Source of the DNA: Trochalopteron elliotii
Lineage: Eukaryota > Chordata > Aves > Passeriformes > Leiothrichidae
Length of the DNA stretch: 64,000 bases
Assembly (NCBI GenBank): GCA_024734555.1
Contig: JANPWX010000359.1
Location: 724,498-788,497, forward strand
Direction: 5' to 3'
Both the position numbers and the translations under genes were made by a program. The notes under the pieces were generated by a model that ran no database searches, was not told the DNA's origin, and saw only the letters and a list, made by a program, of their open reading frames with translations. Below are positions 37,221 to 50,143 of this stretch, in pieces. The first letter of the stretch is position 1; every line of letters starts with the position of its first letter.

Positions 37221-40200
37221 AGCATATTACCTGCTTCTCCATCTTCCCTGGAGGCAAGGTACTGGCCTATTTCCCTGCATCCTCCTTCTTTGCTTTCTTG
37301 AAAATTCCCCCCTGTCCTCAGTCACATCTCCCAGTTGCCATCAAAGTCTGAAGAATATTGTGAGTGGAAAAGTAAAAGAAATTCATCAGGAAAACCACTT
37401 TAAATATTAGTAAGGGAAAATATGGCATCAGTTGATTGTAGTGTCAGTGGTATATATGCTGATTTTCAAGTACAACAGAATAAATTAAGAGCGAACTAAA
37501 ATTTTCACTGGCTTTCCATGGATTTTAAAAATTACCATTCTCTCTTCCATGGTCTCTCTTCACTATCTAAGTCCTTCCTTCTTGCAGCCAATCCATAAAA
37601 GAGCATTCTACCAACAAAAGATGTTGGTAACTCAATCCTTCCTTTCTGATTCTCTGTCAAAAGCATCTCAAGCTTTAAGTAAATGTCTTAAATATGCTTT
37701 TCCCTATTACATTGAATAAAACCCGAAAGCAAGTCTATATTACCATTTCTATGTCTTTAGAAAGTAATATAATTTTCAATGGAAAAATTTTAGAAATCCA
37801 CCATTTATGTGTGCTGAAATGTTTGTATCTTAGAAAAAGTTACTGAATATAGGTTTTCAGTTCCTTAATGACATTTTATTCTTCCTTGTCTTATGATATC
37901 CTTTGCCAATTCCTTAGAACACCAGGCAAGGAAATCAGCAAGGATCAGCTATGGAAGGAAGAAGTAAATAACAGAAATTTGACAAGACAGAGATGGAAAT
38001 TACATAAGTCTACTTAAGGGGGAAAATAAAGGAAAGTAATTTTAAAAGAATTCAGAGAAAATCAGAAATCTTCAAAGCTTTTAATAGGTATGACAGTGAT
38101 CTTCCATGATTTGGAGTAAAAAAACCTGTTGGAGGAAACCTGTGACCAGTGCAGTCACTTCCTCTCGCTGGAAAAAGGAGATCTGCAAGATGGAATTCCT
38201 AACAACATCACAAACACTGACAAAATGAGATTACTGGCACAGACCACCACATCCAGAGAAATATTTTTAGCACATTATGAACATGATCTTTTAGAAGAAT
38301 CAAGGAGAGTTTACATGCTCCCAGACAAAATTAACTCATACTGAAAAGGCCCCTTTGTACATAAATGGCATCAACTGGAACAGCGTCTAGCAAATGGTTT
38401 AGGATAAAACAAAACAAACATGGATGCCAGTTCTACTACTTCCTTGTGGAAAGAGAGAAAGGATGCAAGCGCTGTAAATTCTTCTTGCAGAGTGGAGTGG
38501 AGTGGCAGTAACAATTTCACTTCTTTGCCCTCACTGCTTTGCCCTCTGTACCCAATTTTTCTTATCTCAAAATAATCAAAAAACCCACAGAAACAAGCTT
38601 GCTCTTTACATCTCTTGATTATGTGTGGACATGCAGTGAACAAAATCAGGAAAAATAAGATTATAATTGCACAGGAGTGACTTAAAATTAAAACAGTAAA
38701 GTACCATGATCTGTGTATGAACAAGACTAGATAGGCTTGTGTAGATGGAAAAGGGCTGCTTCCTAATAGACTAAGACAAAGCTTTTCATAAGGTGGAGGT
38801 ATGTAAGTTGCACACATCTTCACAGCATGTTTAACATGTAAAGACAGAGGCTATGTAGCCACTTCTGGCTCAACGGCCAACAAAAGCCACAGGTCAAAGG
38901 CCAACCCAACTGGTTTCAGCATCACTTTTGGAAGGGGGAAGAACCAAGGAGGAACAGCTTGCACCCCTTGCCATCTTCCTTCCTTATGCTCAGTGTCAGC
39001 CCTGCAGTTGGCTGGCACACAAGAAACGCCTCAGCCAGCAGGACCACATTGCCTCTTTGCATCAAGGAAGGAAACATCTGGTAAGCAGAATCTGTAAGAA
39101 GGCAGGGGGAGAAAAATGGAATACAAAAGTGTTTCTTATACCAAATCCTCTGCCTGTTTGAAATATGAGCGGAAGAAGGAATACACCTCGTCCACACAAC
39201 CAACAGATTTGAGCAATCATCATTTATCATGGAATTTATGCCACAGAGGAAAAAACTTTATCTTGATACATGGGGTAAGAATTAAACTTATGTATATGTG
39301 CAGAGATGTATTAAAAATTATACAACATACCAGTCATGGGTCTCTGAATCATAGAGTAAGTTAACAACACAAGTATGAAAAGTGAGCTTTTTTAGGCTAT
39401 ATATTTATTAGAAGCAGTATTAATGTATGAATCCACCTTGAAAGCAAATAAGTGCCCTTGAGATGTTAGACTCTATCAGCCAAATTGAATGCCTGCATCA
39501 ATGGCTCTCCCTAAAAGTCATAATTAGGTCATTAAAATATATTTAGAAAAATAGCCTGTAAAATAAAGTTAAAAAATACTCACCTTCATTTTATTTCATA
39601 GGTCACTGTTATACCATCTAATAAGATAATTAAAAACATGCAAGCAGCTGGTACTGAGGCTAAACAGATTAATGTAATAGTCTGTAGTCATATGTGCTGG
39701 CAAGGGGTTCACCTCTTTGGCGAGGAGAAGGTCAGCTGCCCTTGGGAAGGGAGGAGAAAGACAGTATTTCTACTTTCCAGTGGCACTGCATTGCAGATAC
39801 TGAAACTAAAGACCCACATCTATTTTCCTTTTCCTTTTGGTGAAGTCCAGCCCATTTGGACATCCAAAAAAGGCTTTAACCATAGCAGTAAAATAATACA
39901 GTAGAGCAGAGCTCAAATATTTTCCTGAAGTTTCTTACATTTAAAAGCTGAAAGTTATTATGTGTCTAAATCCTTGTTCAAAGGTTTCTAATAGTGAACT
40001 TCTAATTTTCATGACATAGTTCTAGGAAGTAATTTTTGTAATTTCTTATTAGCAAAGTTTCATCCCAAGTACACAAATAATAGTTCCATTAGAGCCTAAA
40101 GACCAGCTAGAAAAGTCTCTGTGACCTGACAGGACTTACTCACAAACTCAAAGAATATTTAGAAATATATGTTAGTCACATGTACTTTTCACTTATATTA

Positions 40201-42179
40201 CTTACAAACTTTATGACCTAAAGGGAAATGCTCATTATCTGAACACATGCAGCATTAAATCTGTGCTGTGATCAACACAAGCAAGAGTCACAAACTCTAA
40301 GGTGACACCTTCATCTTAAAAATAAAACCCTACAAATAGTTCTGGAGCATCATAAACATATCAAAGAATAATGATATGTCATCCTTTATTAACACACACA
40401 CTTGGAATCTTGTACTGGATCGTGTAAAATTGTCCTTTAAAATAGAAAATGTGGGAATCAAGCAGCCTCTCCTGGGGCTTATTTTTTATTGTGGTAACAA
40501 CGTTTTTAAGAGCACTTTAATAATAAAACTTACTAATATTCAAATATTTTTGCAGTCATCTCTTCTAATTAAGTTGTAAAGGTCTATTACTGATAAAATA
40601 TAAAGCAACTTTTGTTTTAGCTGAAATTTTCAATACAAATTTATGATGTATTAACCTTCTGCATGCATGACATCTACCATGATCCAAAGATGCCTTTTCC
40701 TCTTTTATGGCAAAAATTCATTAGCTGGTCTTGTTAAAATATGATAGACTGAAATGCATTGGGTAAACAAGATTATCATTAGTTTTACCAAATTACTAAG
40801 TTACTAAAACAATATTCCTTGACAGTATCCTAAAATAAGTCAAAATCTCTAATGAGTCCTTAAAGAAATAACAACCATTTACCATCCTTACCTTTCAAGG
40901 CAGCTTAGGATTCACTTTTCATCTTTCATAAGGTATTGGATGCTCATTTTTACTTAACATGCAGTCCAGAACTATAACTATCAAAACAATATCCAACCCA
41001 ACCATCAAATTTACAGCCAGTCTCATTAGATGATAGGAATCACTTGCCACTGAGCAACAAATATACATTTCACACCTCAAGCACTGCTCCTAAATAATGG
41101 TGATAGCTTGCCAACTACGAAAAGTCTGAGGTTACCTTTACATATATGTATACATATATACCTCCCTAATACACACGATATATATCTTTTTTACTATCTT
41201 GCCTTTAATTATATCAGTAATACTTTGGCAACGAGATATGGGACGCCTCTTAAAAAACTAATTAATTTCAGTTTTCTAAGTTGGGCTGTAATCCTCTCTG
41301 ACAGAATATGAGTATTATTCAGTGGAACTTGTAGCCAGTGTCATATTTATTATATGCACTTTGGACTAAGGAATATAGAGATACGAAGACCAGCCTTTAC
41401 CTCCACCTTATCTGTAGAGCATTGAAGAGCCACTAAGGTATAGGCTGATTTAGGGAAAAGGTATCGTGCTCTGTCCTCCCACTTATCTCTAGCTGCCCAT
41501 GCTAGATTCCCTGCATTGGCACTGATATCATGGGAAGTTTTGGCAGGATACTGAGAATAAAGTCATCAGAAAACTTTCCCTATGAAGAATGAACAGGTTG
41601 GGCTGGGTTAGCTCCCTGGACTAGCTCCCTGAGAGATGAGTGCTACTGCCTGAGTGGAGCAGGGATGAGAAGAAGGGCTCAGACTCCAGCTCCACAGCTT
41701 ACACTCTCATGGAAACAAAGTCTAGCTAGAGCTGGCTGCTTCTTCTTCAAGTGTTGCCACTTGGTAGGTACAAAAGCTGGTGCTTTTGAGTTGGTGACTT
41801 TCACGAATAAGTTTACTGGCTTTAATGGCAGAGAGAGCTCTCAACTTTCTTTTCCTGATCTGTTTAAATTCTATCTTGCCCATTTTTGAGATACTGATTT
41901 GTGGTCTCTCTATCTACATATGCCTCTCACCTAAAAAACATGAAGATTATCCTGGGTGGTATTTTCCAGCCCTTCTTTTAGCTTAGACAGTATGTTGCAT
42001 GCAGAAAACAAGAACATGACAAGAAACAGAGTCATGCAGAACCCTAAAATGGATCTTTTAATGTATTTCATCAAATTGAATATGCTAACTACCCTAGAAG
42101 AGTTTTATATCATCACAAAGTAGGTTTCATTAGCCACCTTACTAGGATACAGAAAATTGTAAGGATACAATCAAACCAC

Positions 42180-42545
42180 CCCAGTCCCACTTTTGTCCCT
42201 GCAGGCACATGCTTTGTTCCAACCTTGCTCTTAGTCCAGAAGCTTCCTCTGGGTGTGAGAATTGCAGCAAACTCTTTGCTGTTCCCTCTAGGTCCTTACA
42301 AAAAGTCTTTCTTTTCAACATCCTCAAGACCAGGCTGTTTGCTCCTTGCTCTCCTTGGCAATCTCTCTGGCTCCAGCCTGCAACAGGTTCCCCAGCATTG
42401 TGTCCCTCCCTGCCACCCCACGCCTGAGGCTCCCCATGACCAGCATAGCTCACTGCCTGCACCACAGTGCAACATTCCCCACCCAGCCAGCGGCAACCAG
42501 GACAAGGAGAACAGGCAGGTTCCTCCTGCCTGCCTGCACCTCTTT
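42180..42545. other. GC-richer intronic stretch, unrecognised
   Basis: Both strands have open frames (up to 155 codons on minus at 42142-42609) because of Cys/Pro/Leu-rich, stop-poor sequence. I recognise no domain. The stretch ends in a short CCTG-rich patch (about 42524-42540). It is treated as non-coding. Confidence 0.35.
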
Positions 42546-43410
42546 GAAGTAGAGATTCCAGCAGAGCACAAACCAAAAATGAAGAAAAATGCCAACCAAC
42601 ACAGTCCACTAAATGATTTGAAAATAATCATGTGGTAAGCTTGTTTTGTTTTACCATACTTAAACATGAAAATCAGATGCAATCCTTCTGGTTAGCAGGA
42701 ATCATACTATTAATTTACTAGTCACAAAGATTTTTTGTAGCAGAGTCAGTATTTTGTAGGGTGAAAGATGAAAGTATACACCAGTATATGCTGATTAGCT
42801 TTCTGTGCTTTCAAGCACAAGACACCCTCTGGTATGTACCCAAGCAAGATTCAAGCTCAATGACATTGCTGAAAGAAGTTTCTTTAACTGGTGTTTACTG
42901 CCAACAAAATTGAAATATTATTTTCCTGTCAAATAATCTCAAATTTAACCAATCTTGGCTATGTTTTTTTGACATGAAATAATGAGGAACTAAAGCTCCA
43001 CGTAGTCTACAGATCCAGTTACTTTGGAGAAGATCAGAAAGGTGATCACTGGTGAATTGAATGTTTCAACACTCACCTTAGTTGCTGTGACTTCACTTTA
43101 TTGAATACTTTGGAGGGAAAAAAACCCCCACAAACCCCACAAAAAACTCTCTTAAAAATGTTTAGGCTTTCAAATACGTTGTATTTTCATAAGTCAAGCA
43201 TTTTGAACAACTTTACAAGAAAACCCAATAATCCAGAAAACAAATTTTCAGATCATTCCTTAATTAAATACTTTATGGTTTTTTGTTTATTGTTTCAATT
43301 TAGATTGCACAATCCTCCTAAAGTATAGGACCTGTTTTTTGCTTTACTAGATTATGCTTATTATAATTAACCATCTTAAAATTAGAAAATAAATATAAAA
43401 AATTACCAAC

Positions 43411-43477
43411 CTGTAAGAAATAAAAGTTCCATCTGAATCTGAGGTGGGGGGTCTGCTTCCATTTTCATTTGATCCTC
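43411..43477 (-). CDS. TBC1D5: TBC1D5 coding exon, N-terminal low-complexity segment
   Basis: This 67-bp exon is flanked by a TTAG acceptor and a CTTACAG|GTTGGT donor (read on the minus strand). The first two bases complete a codon, 21 full codons follow, and the last two bases (AG) begin the next codon. The product reads GSNENGSRPPTSDSDGTF followed by ISY, matching the Ser/Asn-rich linker that precedes the LIR motif in TBC1D5. It has no in-frame Met, so an upstream coding exon must exist. This is the most 5' coding exon I can identify. It is separated from the next exon by 13.9 kb. Confidence 0.88.
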
Positions 43478-44659
43478 CTAATGCAAAAATAAGAGAAAAC
43501 ATCTTTGTTGTAAGATAAACTCTGATATGAACACAATATCGATGACAACTGCAACTGATTTGACCTTATATGGTAACTTCAGTTACAACAAAGCTCACCT
43601 ACAACTTACATAGACAAATCTCAACTTTACCTCTTCAAATTCTTACAGCCATCTTAACAAGACTCCAAGTTCAAACTGGAGTCTGAATGTTCTGAAAATC
43701 TGATACTTAATTTCACTTAAAGTTTTGATTGAGGCCCTTCTCAAATTATTAAACAAAATTTAATGAGTATAGCGTTACAGAAGTACACCATATAAGTAGA
43801 TGAGCTTGATTTCACCAACATTAAGTCAAAAAATGTAAAAGTTCATCTGCTTTGTGAAAAATTCTGAGCTTTGTGATACCAGTTTTTGTTTTTTGGTTTG
43901 GTTTTTTTTTGTCATAGCACAAGTTCAAAGCTTCTCTGAAAGTACCTATTAAGACATCTGCCAAACATCTTGTTTCACATCCTGTGGGCTGGTGATACAT
44001 AGAACAGTGACGTTACTAGAAATCAAGGATTACAAGAAAATTTTCATTCTCTAACTTTGTCTATTGAAAGACTGCTAAAAGGCAGGAATCATGTATTTTT
44101 CAAAGCGAATTTATTCTTGTCCTGTTTTATACTGTTTATTCTTGCCCTGTCATTTAGCTTGATAATTCTTCTATGTCCCTGTGTGCCTCTTTAGTTAATT
44201 TACAGGCAGCACTGCACAACTCTGCTCTCTGTTCTGCTGACTGAAACCAAGTTATTTCAGTCTTTTTTTCTAAATGAGGCTTTGTATTCCCCATTTTCTT
44301 TAATTCAGTCCTTCTTACACATGGAAAAGGAGGGACAGAAGCCGTAGACAGCATACTAAAAGTTCAGAGAATTGAGAATTTGGGTTTTCTTCTCTATCAA
44401 ACAAATTTTGCTTGATACAACTGACAATCATGCCGCTCCATCCTGCAGTTTCACAGCCATCCTTAACCAAACGTGCCTGTACATTTACTCTCCATTTTTT
44501 ATTTACAAAAAGAAGTTTTCAGTTTACACTAAAAATTCTTGCTAGTGCAATATTGTAGCTCACACAATGTCATGCTGTTTGCATTCCTATTTTCTTCAGA
44601 AACCACCAGTCCTGCCTGAATACTCTATTTGCGCAGGTACTAGATATTACCTTCCAATA

Positions 44660-45240
44660 ATTTCACTTAATAAAAGTCTATCAGATCTCATTCTGTGGCA
44701 AGACAATAAATGAAAATATTGGATAAGACTGGTTCAACCCCAAGCTTCACTAAAAAGAATTCTTTCATTAAAATTTGCATTTCTGTATTCATCCTAAAAT
44801 TACTATACTTCATTAATCCCCATCTTTTCTATTTCACAGACTCTCCTGTGGCACTATATCAGATGGTTTACTGAGGTTCAGACAGACCTAATGTATTTCC
44901 TGAATGTATACTTCGAGAAGCAAGCAGGCTAGCTGCCCACAATGTCCCATTTAACAAAAAAATGGCAATAAAACTTATGCCATTTGCTTTGCTTTTCTCT
45001 CTTACTTCTTTCTTAAAAACTTTCTGAAAGCCCTGCACAGATAATGGTCAGTCCATGCAGGTGCTTTGCTACCACTTTTCTTTCCCCTGTTACTCTAAGT
45101 AGAGGTACTATATTTCCACTCATCAGCCATGAATTAAAATACTAAAAATTGTTCCATGCAGCAGCATTTGTCAATATTCTTGAAGTCTGCAAGTCAGATT
45201 ATTAGCTCTGCTAATTTACAGTATCTACCCAACACTCCCA
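44660..45240 (-). mobile_element. Ancient CR1/L3-like LINE remnant
   Basis: Diverged antisense CR1-type blocks appear in order: 'tgaaaatattggataaga' with 'ctggttcaacccc', then 'actgaggttcagacagac', then 'aggtactatatttcc'. These echo the reverse-transcriptase region of CR1-like elements. Decay is strong and boundaries are approximate. Confidence 0.45.
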
Positions 45241-47995
45241 TCTATTTTACTGATTTATTTTCAGGCCTTTTCCTGAAATTCTATTTTTGCTCAAAATTAA
45301 ATATTTTTCTTTTTGGACCATAGCTGGATTACATTTAGTATTATTTGTCCATTCACACTGCAGAATGGTACTAGTTTTCTTTCCTAGGAAGCTTCTTTAC
45401 AAAGTCAAGTAATATTTTCCAGTTTATTTAAATTCTCGTCTTACGATCTGATTCCACTTAATTTTTGCTGATTGTTGCTATAACCCTACACTTTTTGATA
45501 TCCAGGATGTGGCCTTGCTTGCAGATCAAGCTGTTTTTATATTTCTTTGAGGATCTTTGTTTATTCCAGACATTCCTTAAAAAATATTTAATCATTCACT
45601 TTGGCATAGAACTTCCAAATGTTTCTTTTCTCATCTAATTTGGAATGCAGGGTTTTTTATTAACTTTTGCACCTTTGTCTAAAATAAATCCCAAACCTCT
45701 ACTATATCTTAGTCAAAAATCACTCAGTCCAGTTGATTTCACTAATTAGCTCTCTCCATTTATTTTGAAAATGGAAATCCTACTTAATCAATCTGCTTTT
45801 TGTTTACTAAATTTAACTAAATTAACAACACCAGATATTTCATCCAGGAGCCGACCCTCCCGTTATTAATAACCATCTGTTCAGGTTTTTTTCTCATATC
45901 TTGTAAAATAGTCTCCCATATTGGGACAATTTTCAGTAATATGCTTTTTCATATATTATCCATCTCCACATCTGATACTGAGCATTCAGAGAAATGACTG
46001 AACTACGTTCAGTCTCTGTTAAAGCCATATGGCCAGGTGTAGTGATACTGGGCAACTGCTACAGGGACACAGCACATCAAAATGGGTCCTGAATGCACTA
46101 CTGCACTTCATTTATACTTAAACTAAGCATTCACCTACCAGACTAGTCAGATTTAAAAACACCAAACCCTTATTCACAATGCTAAATTGATATACTGAAA
46201 AAATATGTCTTTTCAAGAATAGCAACATTATCTTCCTCCTTTCTGAAGAATGAACTTTAAGACTATCTCAAAAAATGCATGGATTTTATAATCTTTCAAC
46301 AAAACCATTTGTCCTGCTTGAAGAGCGAACAGGACTTTGCAAAGAGAACAAGAATAATAGTTATTCTTTCACCAGGAACCCCACTTTGGTGGGATCCTGG
46401 GTCTGCTACATCCACTGAGCTGCTCTTCACAAACTACTCTACGTGTAGCTTGCTTTATTCTGAAGACAATAATTTTATGTATTGTAATGACTGCCAAAGC
46501 ACTTTAGCATTTTTAACTGTTTACCCACTGTTAATAAATCTCATAATCACACAAGTCATTGTTTGGGTGCTTTTTTGTGAGATGCTTTTGCTGCCTCATC
46601 ATATCATTAGCATCAGCTACCAAAATTGGATAGGGCTAGGTGCATTCAGCTCTCAAACCCAGTATTTAATGGAACAGACCCTTCTGTAATTGCTTCCTTG
46701 CTCTATCCCCCTTTAAGACAGGTATGTCTGACACCTTGAAAGATGTTTAAGATGTCATTCATTGAAAGTGATAAAAATCATAAAGCAAAGAGCAGAGTAT
46801 TCATTTTCTTAACAGAAGACTCCCTAAATTTTACCTAGTTTTATCCAAAGGGCTTTTTAGCAAATCCTATCAAGTTTCCATAGTTAGTGATATAGAGGAC
46901 AAATGAGACTTCTGCGTCACTAACCAATGACATTAAGCTGTGGGAATCCATGCCCTGGACCACCTCTCCTCAGGAAAGTTCCAGTTACTCCTCCTGAAAG
47001 ATATGGTGAACTCCCAGTAGAACAGATATACTACTTCTATCTTCCTCACTGATAATGACCCAAATTTCTGATAAAACTGGGATGTATACTGAACAGTTAT
47101 GAATATAAGATTCGTGATGCTAGTAACAAAAATTGTGGTCCCCTTTAAAAAATTTATTCAGTATTATCCTAATCTTTAATTTCCTTCTGAAACTCAGTTA
47201 TGGGAAGAAGGGTTTTGCTGAAGAAACAGAGAATGCCCTAGTAACCCTGTCACAGACCTTGCAAAAACCTTTCCTAACTTCAGATGCACAAGCTAGGGGA
47301 AAAATGGTAAAATAAATCCTGCCACACTTCCAGAGGAAAGAGAAGCGAAATGAACAATACTGTAACAAGCACCTGTATCAAAGTAAGTATGGCTTTCAGC
47401 ACTAGAGCAGTTACTGATTTTAATACAATAATAAAATAAGGCTGTATCCTTCCAAGGGACCTGAAAATTACCAGGATTGCTGCTTCTTTAACTGCAGCAA
47501 CTCCCTCTCCTGAGAATGAAAACTTTCTCCCAAAACTGCCTCACTTTAGTGAAGTCTGTTCTTGTGCACAGAGACCAAGGGCTGGAACTTGGGCAGCTGG
47601 GACCTGACACTGCCAGACACAGCTGAAGGCTATTTCAAGAAAAGTTGTGTAACTCAAAATTGACACTTTCACTAACTAGTAAAAAAATAACATTTCAAAT
47701 GCTAGCTTCTTTGGACTTCTGAGACGCATGGAGAAGGATTTACAAACTGTACACTTGTTAGGGGTACTAGATTCACCCAGAACACATGGGCTTGTCACGT
47801 GCAGTAACTGTTATCTTGTCAAGAACATATCTGAGATTATAGGCACAGCGTAAAATGGGAGAGCCCAGAATAAGGAAGATGCCTTTACTTCCTGAAGATG
47901 ATCTGAAAACTATGTGTAGAAATTATAACAAGAAGCCTGATGGAAACTTGCACACCATTTTTTTTTGCATTTTTATTTTTTAACAGCCTGTTATA

Positions 47996-48200
47996 CTGAT
48001 AGAATCACAGAACTATTTAGGTTGAAAATGATTTGTGAGATCATCAAGGCCTATCACTAACCCAGCACTGCCAAGTTCAGCATTAAACCATGTCCCCAGG
48101 TGCCACATCTTTAAAAAAAAACCAGATGTCTTTTAGATACCTCCAGGGATGGAGACTCAACCAATAGGATATTCTCTCACAGAAGAGCTTTTTCAAGGCA
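47996..48200 (-). mobile_element. CR1 LINE 3' end
   Basis: The plus strand begins 'atagaatcacagaac', the antisense of the CR1 terminus. It continues with 'gagatcatcaaggcc', 'cagcactgccaagttcag', 'aaaccatgtccccaggtg' and 'ctccagggatggagactc'. This order is diagnostic of an avian CR1 3' region. Sense is minus. Confidence 0.9.
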
Positions 48201-48636
48201 CAGTGCACAGTTTCCACTTCAGGTAATAAGAGGAAACTGGACAGCATTTCAAAGCCCCAATTCACAGGTGGGAAGACACTCTGGGTATGCTCCAGGCACA
48301 AAGAACACTGAGCTGAAGCATGTGCTCAGCAACAGTAAAAAAGCATGTGAAGAGTGATGTAGAGATCAGACATTTCTCCCTCATCTTTTTCATTATGTCT
48401 TAAAAACAGCAATTTCCTGTGAGATGTAAAAATTCAGCCCTGGTCTTTTAAGGAGAAGGGGTGGGATACTGTCATAACCAGCTGCAAGTCCACGAAGACA
48501 AGAAGCTTGAGTGACATGGCCTTGCCTGATGGCTGCACTCCTAATTACAAAAAAAAAAAAAACTCAAACTCAATTTTTTTTCTTTTGAAAATATACTTTG
48601 ATACTGAAGAATTGTCTTTAAATATATCCATATTTC

Positions 48637-48667
48637 TGCACGCATGTATGCACGCACGTATGCATGT
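48637..48667. repeat. Alternating purine-pyrimidine tract (Z-DNA prone)
   Basis: A 31-bp stretch of strict purine/pyrimidine alternation built from TG, CA, CG and TA steps, followed by a looser TG-rich tail to about 48697. Confidence 0.75.
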
Positions 48668-49974
48668 CTGTATGTGGGCACACGTGTATCTATGTAGTGC
48701 AAACCAACTTACCAACCATGTGTCACCTATGAAAGGGCTTTATGGCTGGCAGTTTAGGAATTTGTGATAACAGTGATCCTACTTAGGTAACCAAACTGTG
48801 CATTTCCTTGCTCACAAGTGTCATAATGGAGACAGATCCTTCTGTGGACCTGTCTGCACTCTGCTTAATGTTTTCTTTTGTATTCTAATCAAAGGTTAAA
48901 ATGTTGTTAAAACACAAGATTTATTTAACAGTTGTGAAAATTTAAGTTGATATAAACACTTGATCATTAATGTAGTGTTTTATGATTAGAGACAAGTCAA
49001 ATTTTAACACAAATCTATGCCTGCAGTCTAAGGTTGTCAGTTCTTACAACATGACTTCAAAATTCCATGCTATATTAATTTTCAGCATATTTAAAGCTTA
49101 ATAATTTAATGATTTATCCAATTTTAATTTATACTTTCAAAACCACTTTGAACAATCTGAGGTGCCACTGGAGATCACAACAGTGGTCCTGGTTAAGTCA
49201 AATAATAATTATAGCGCTTTCACTTTAAAGATGAGATTATTTTTAATTATTGAGTGAAGTACTTGAGGTACCATACTTATATAATTACGCTACTCATTAA
49301 ATGGTTATTGAAAGCTGAAATGTAATTTTAATGACAGCTACCTATTTTTCTTTGCACACTTTATAGATGACAGATCAGTCAGGAATTCTAGTTTGCTCAA
49401 AAAATCCTTGCAGCTGCACTGGTTCTTTCAGGTGTAAAACAATTAAGCTGTTCTTTTTTTAAAACTTTAAACATTTTTTTTCCTCAAATGATATTGATAT
49501 AACATACAGAAACTAGTAAAAACAGAACAATAAAGCACGAATTTTTTTTTCTTCACAATAATATCAAAATGCTGGCCCTAAACTATTATAAATTCCAAAC
49601 AACATCCCCCCCCCCCAAAATACTGACAATACAAATATGGAAGAATAATTTTAGTCAAAATGTGTTCCTCATATAATACAAACAACAAAAAAAAATTGCT
49701 TAACAGATTGCAGACCTTTATTGTGAGTATAAAGGGGTAATCAACATACAATAAGCATTTTACTATGCATTAAAACTATATATAATACCATGAGATTTCT
49801 TTGCTTTTTCACACATCAAGGTTCACAACTCTTCAAACATAAAATTCCTTTGTACTATTTACTCCACAGATATTCATCAGACTGATCTGGATAAAATTTA
49901 TTCTAACACGAAGGCATCTCTCACAATTGACACTACAGAGCTGTGGTCTCAGAAATGAGCACCTAAACACTTAC

Positions 49975-50143
49975 GCTTTGTATCTTAAGCCTTTATATGA
50001 GATGTTTGAAATTCAGGGTATTTCTCCGTTGTTTCAAGGACCCGTATCTTGTCCAAATTAAGCTTTCCTTTTTCACAATGAAAACCAAACAGAGGAGTAA
50101 ATTTGTTTCATTAACAATATTAAAGCAAAGATTTCTGAGTTCA
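49975..50143 (-). other. Candidate 5'-UTR exon of TBC1D5
   Basis: On the minus strand a good acceptor (a pyrimidine-rich CCTTTTCCCCATACAG) is followed 169 bp later by a strong AAAGC|GTAAGTG donor. The enclosed sequence has an ATG followed by a 12-codon upstream ORF, and another frame open for 40 codons, both ending inside. Its position, about 400 bp downstream of the CpG island and upstream of the coding exons, fits a non-coding leader exon. No transcript evidence is available, so this is a splice-signal prediction only. Confidence 0.3.

Larger units (their letters stand above)
29552..43410 (-). other. TBC1D5: TBC1D5 intron (13.9 kb)
   Basis: The longest intron fully inside the window. It contains the 1.08-kb solo LTR (32548-33626), a CR1 copy (about 36800-37220) and a GC-richer stretch at about 42180-42545. 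The remaining sequence is AT-rich, and I can support no exon in it. The junction across it gives a Ser codon (AG|T) between ISY and KEWEEL. Confidence 0.85.

Noticed and set aside
38129..38344. 71-codon plus-strand ORF with a protein-like look
   Set aside because: No family recognised, no splice signals or promoter, and length is expected by chance in this much intron.
42142..42609. 155-codon minus-strand ORF
   Set aside because: Both strands are open in the same stop-poor GC-rich stretch and no domain is visible.
43050..43090. CTCAC donor-like site near 43076 as an extra TBC1D5 exon
   Set aside because: The exons at 43411-43477 and 29443-29551 already join in frame with the expected protein order, and no coding sequence precedes this site.
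43970..44000. Minus-strand ATG-Tyr-His start that resembles the TBC1D5 N-terminus in its first three residues
   Set aside because: The residues that follow do not match TBC1D5 and no donor gives the phase needed by the exon at 43411-43477.
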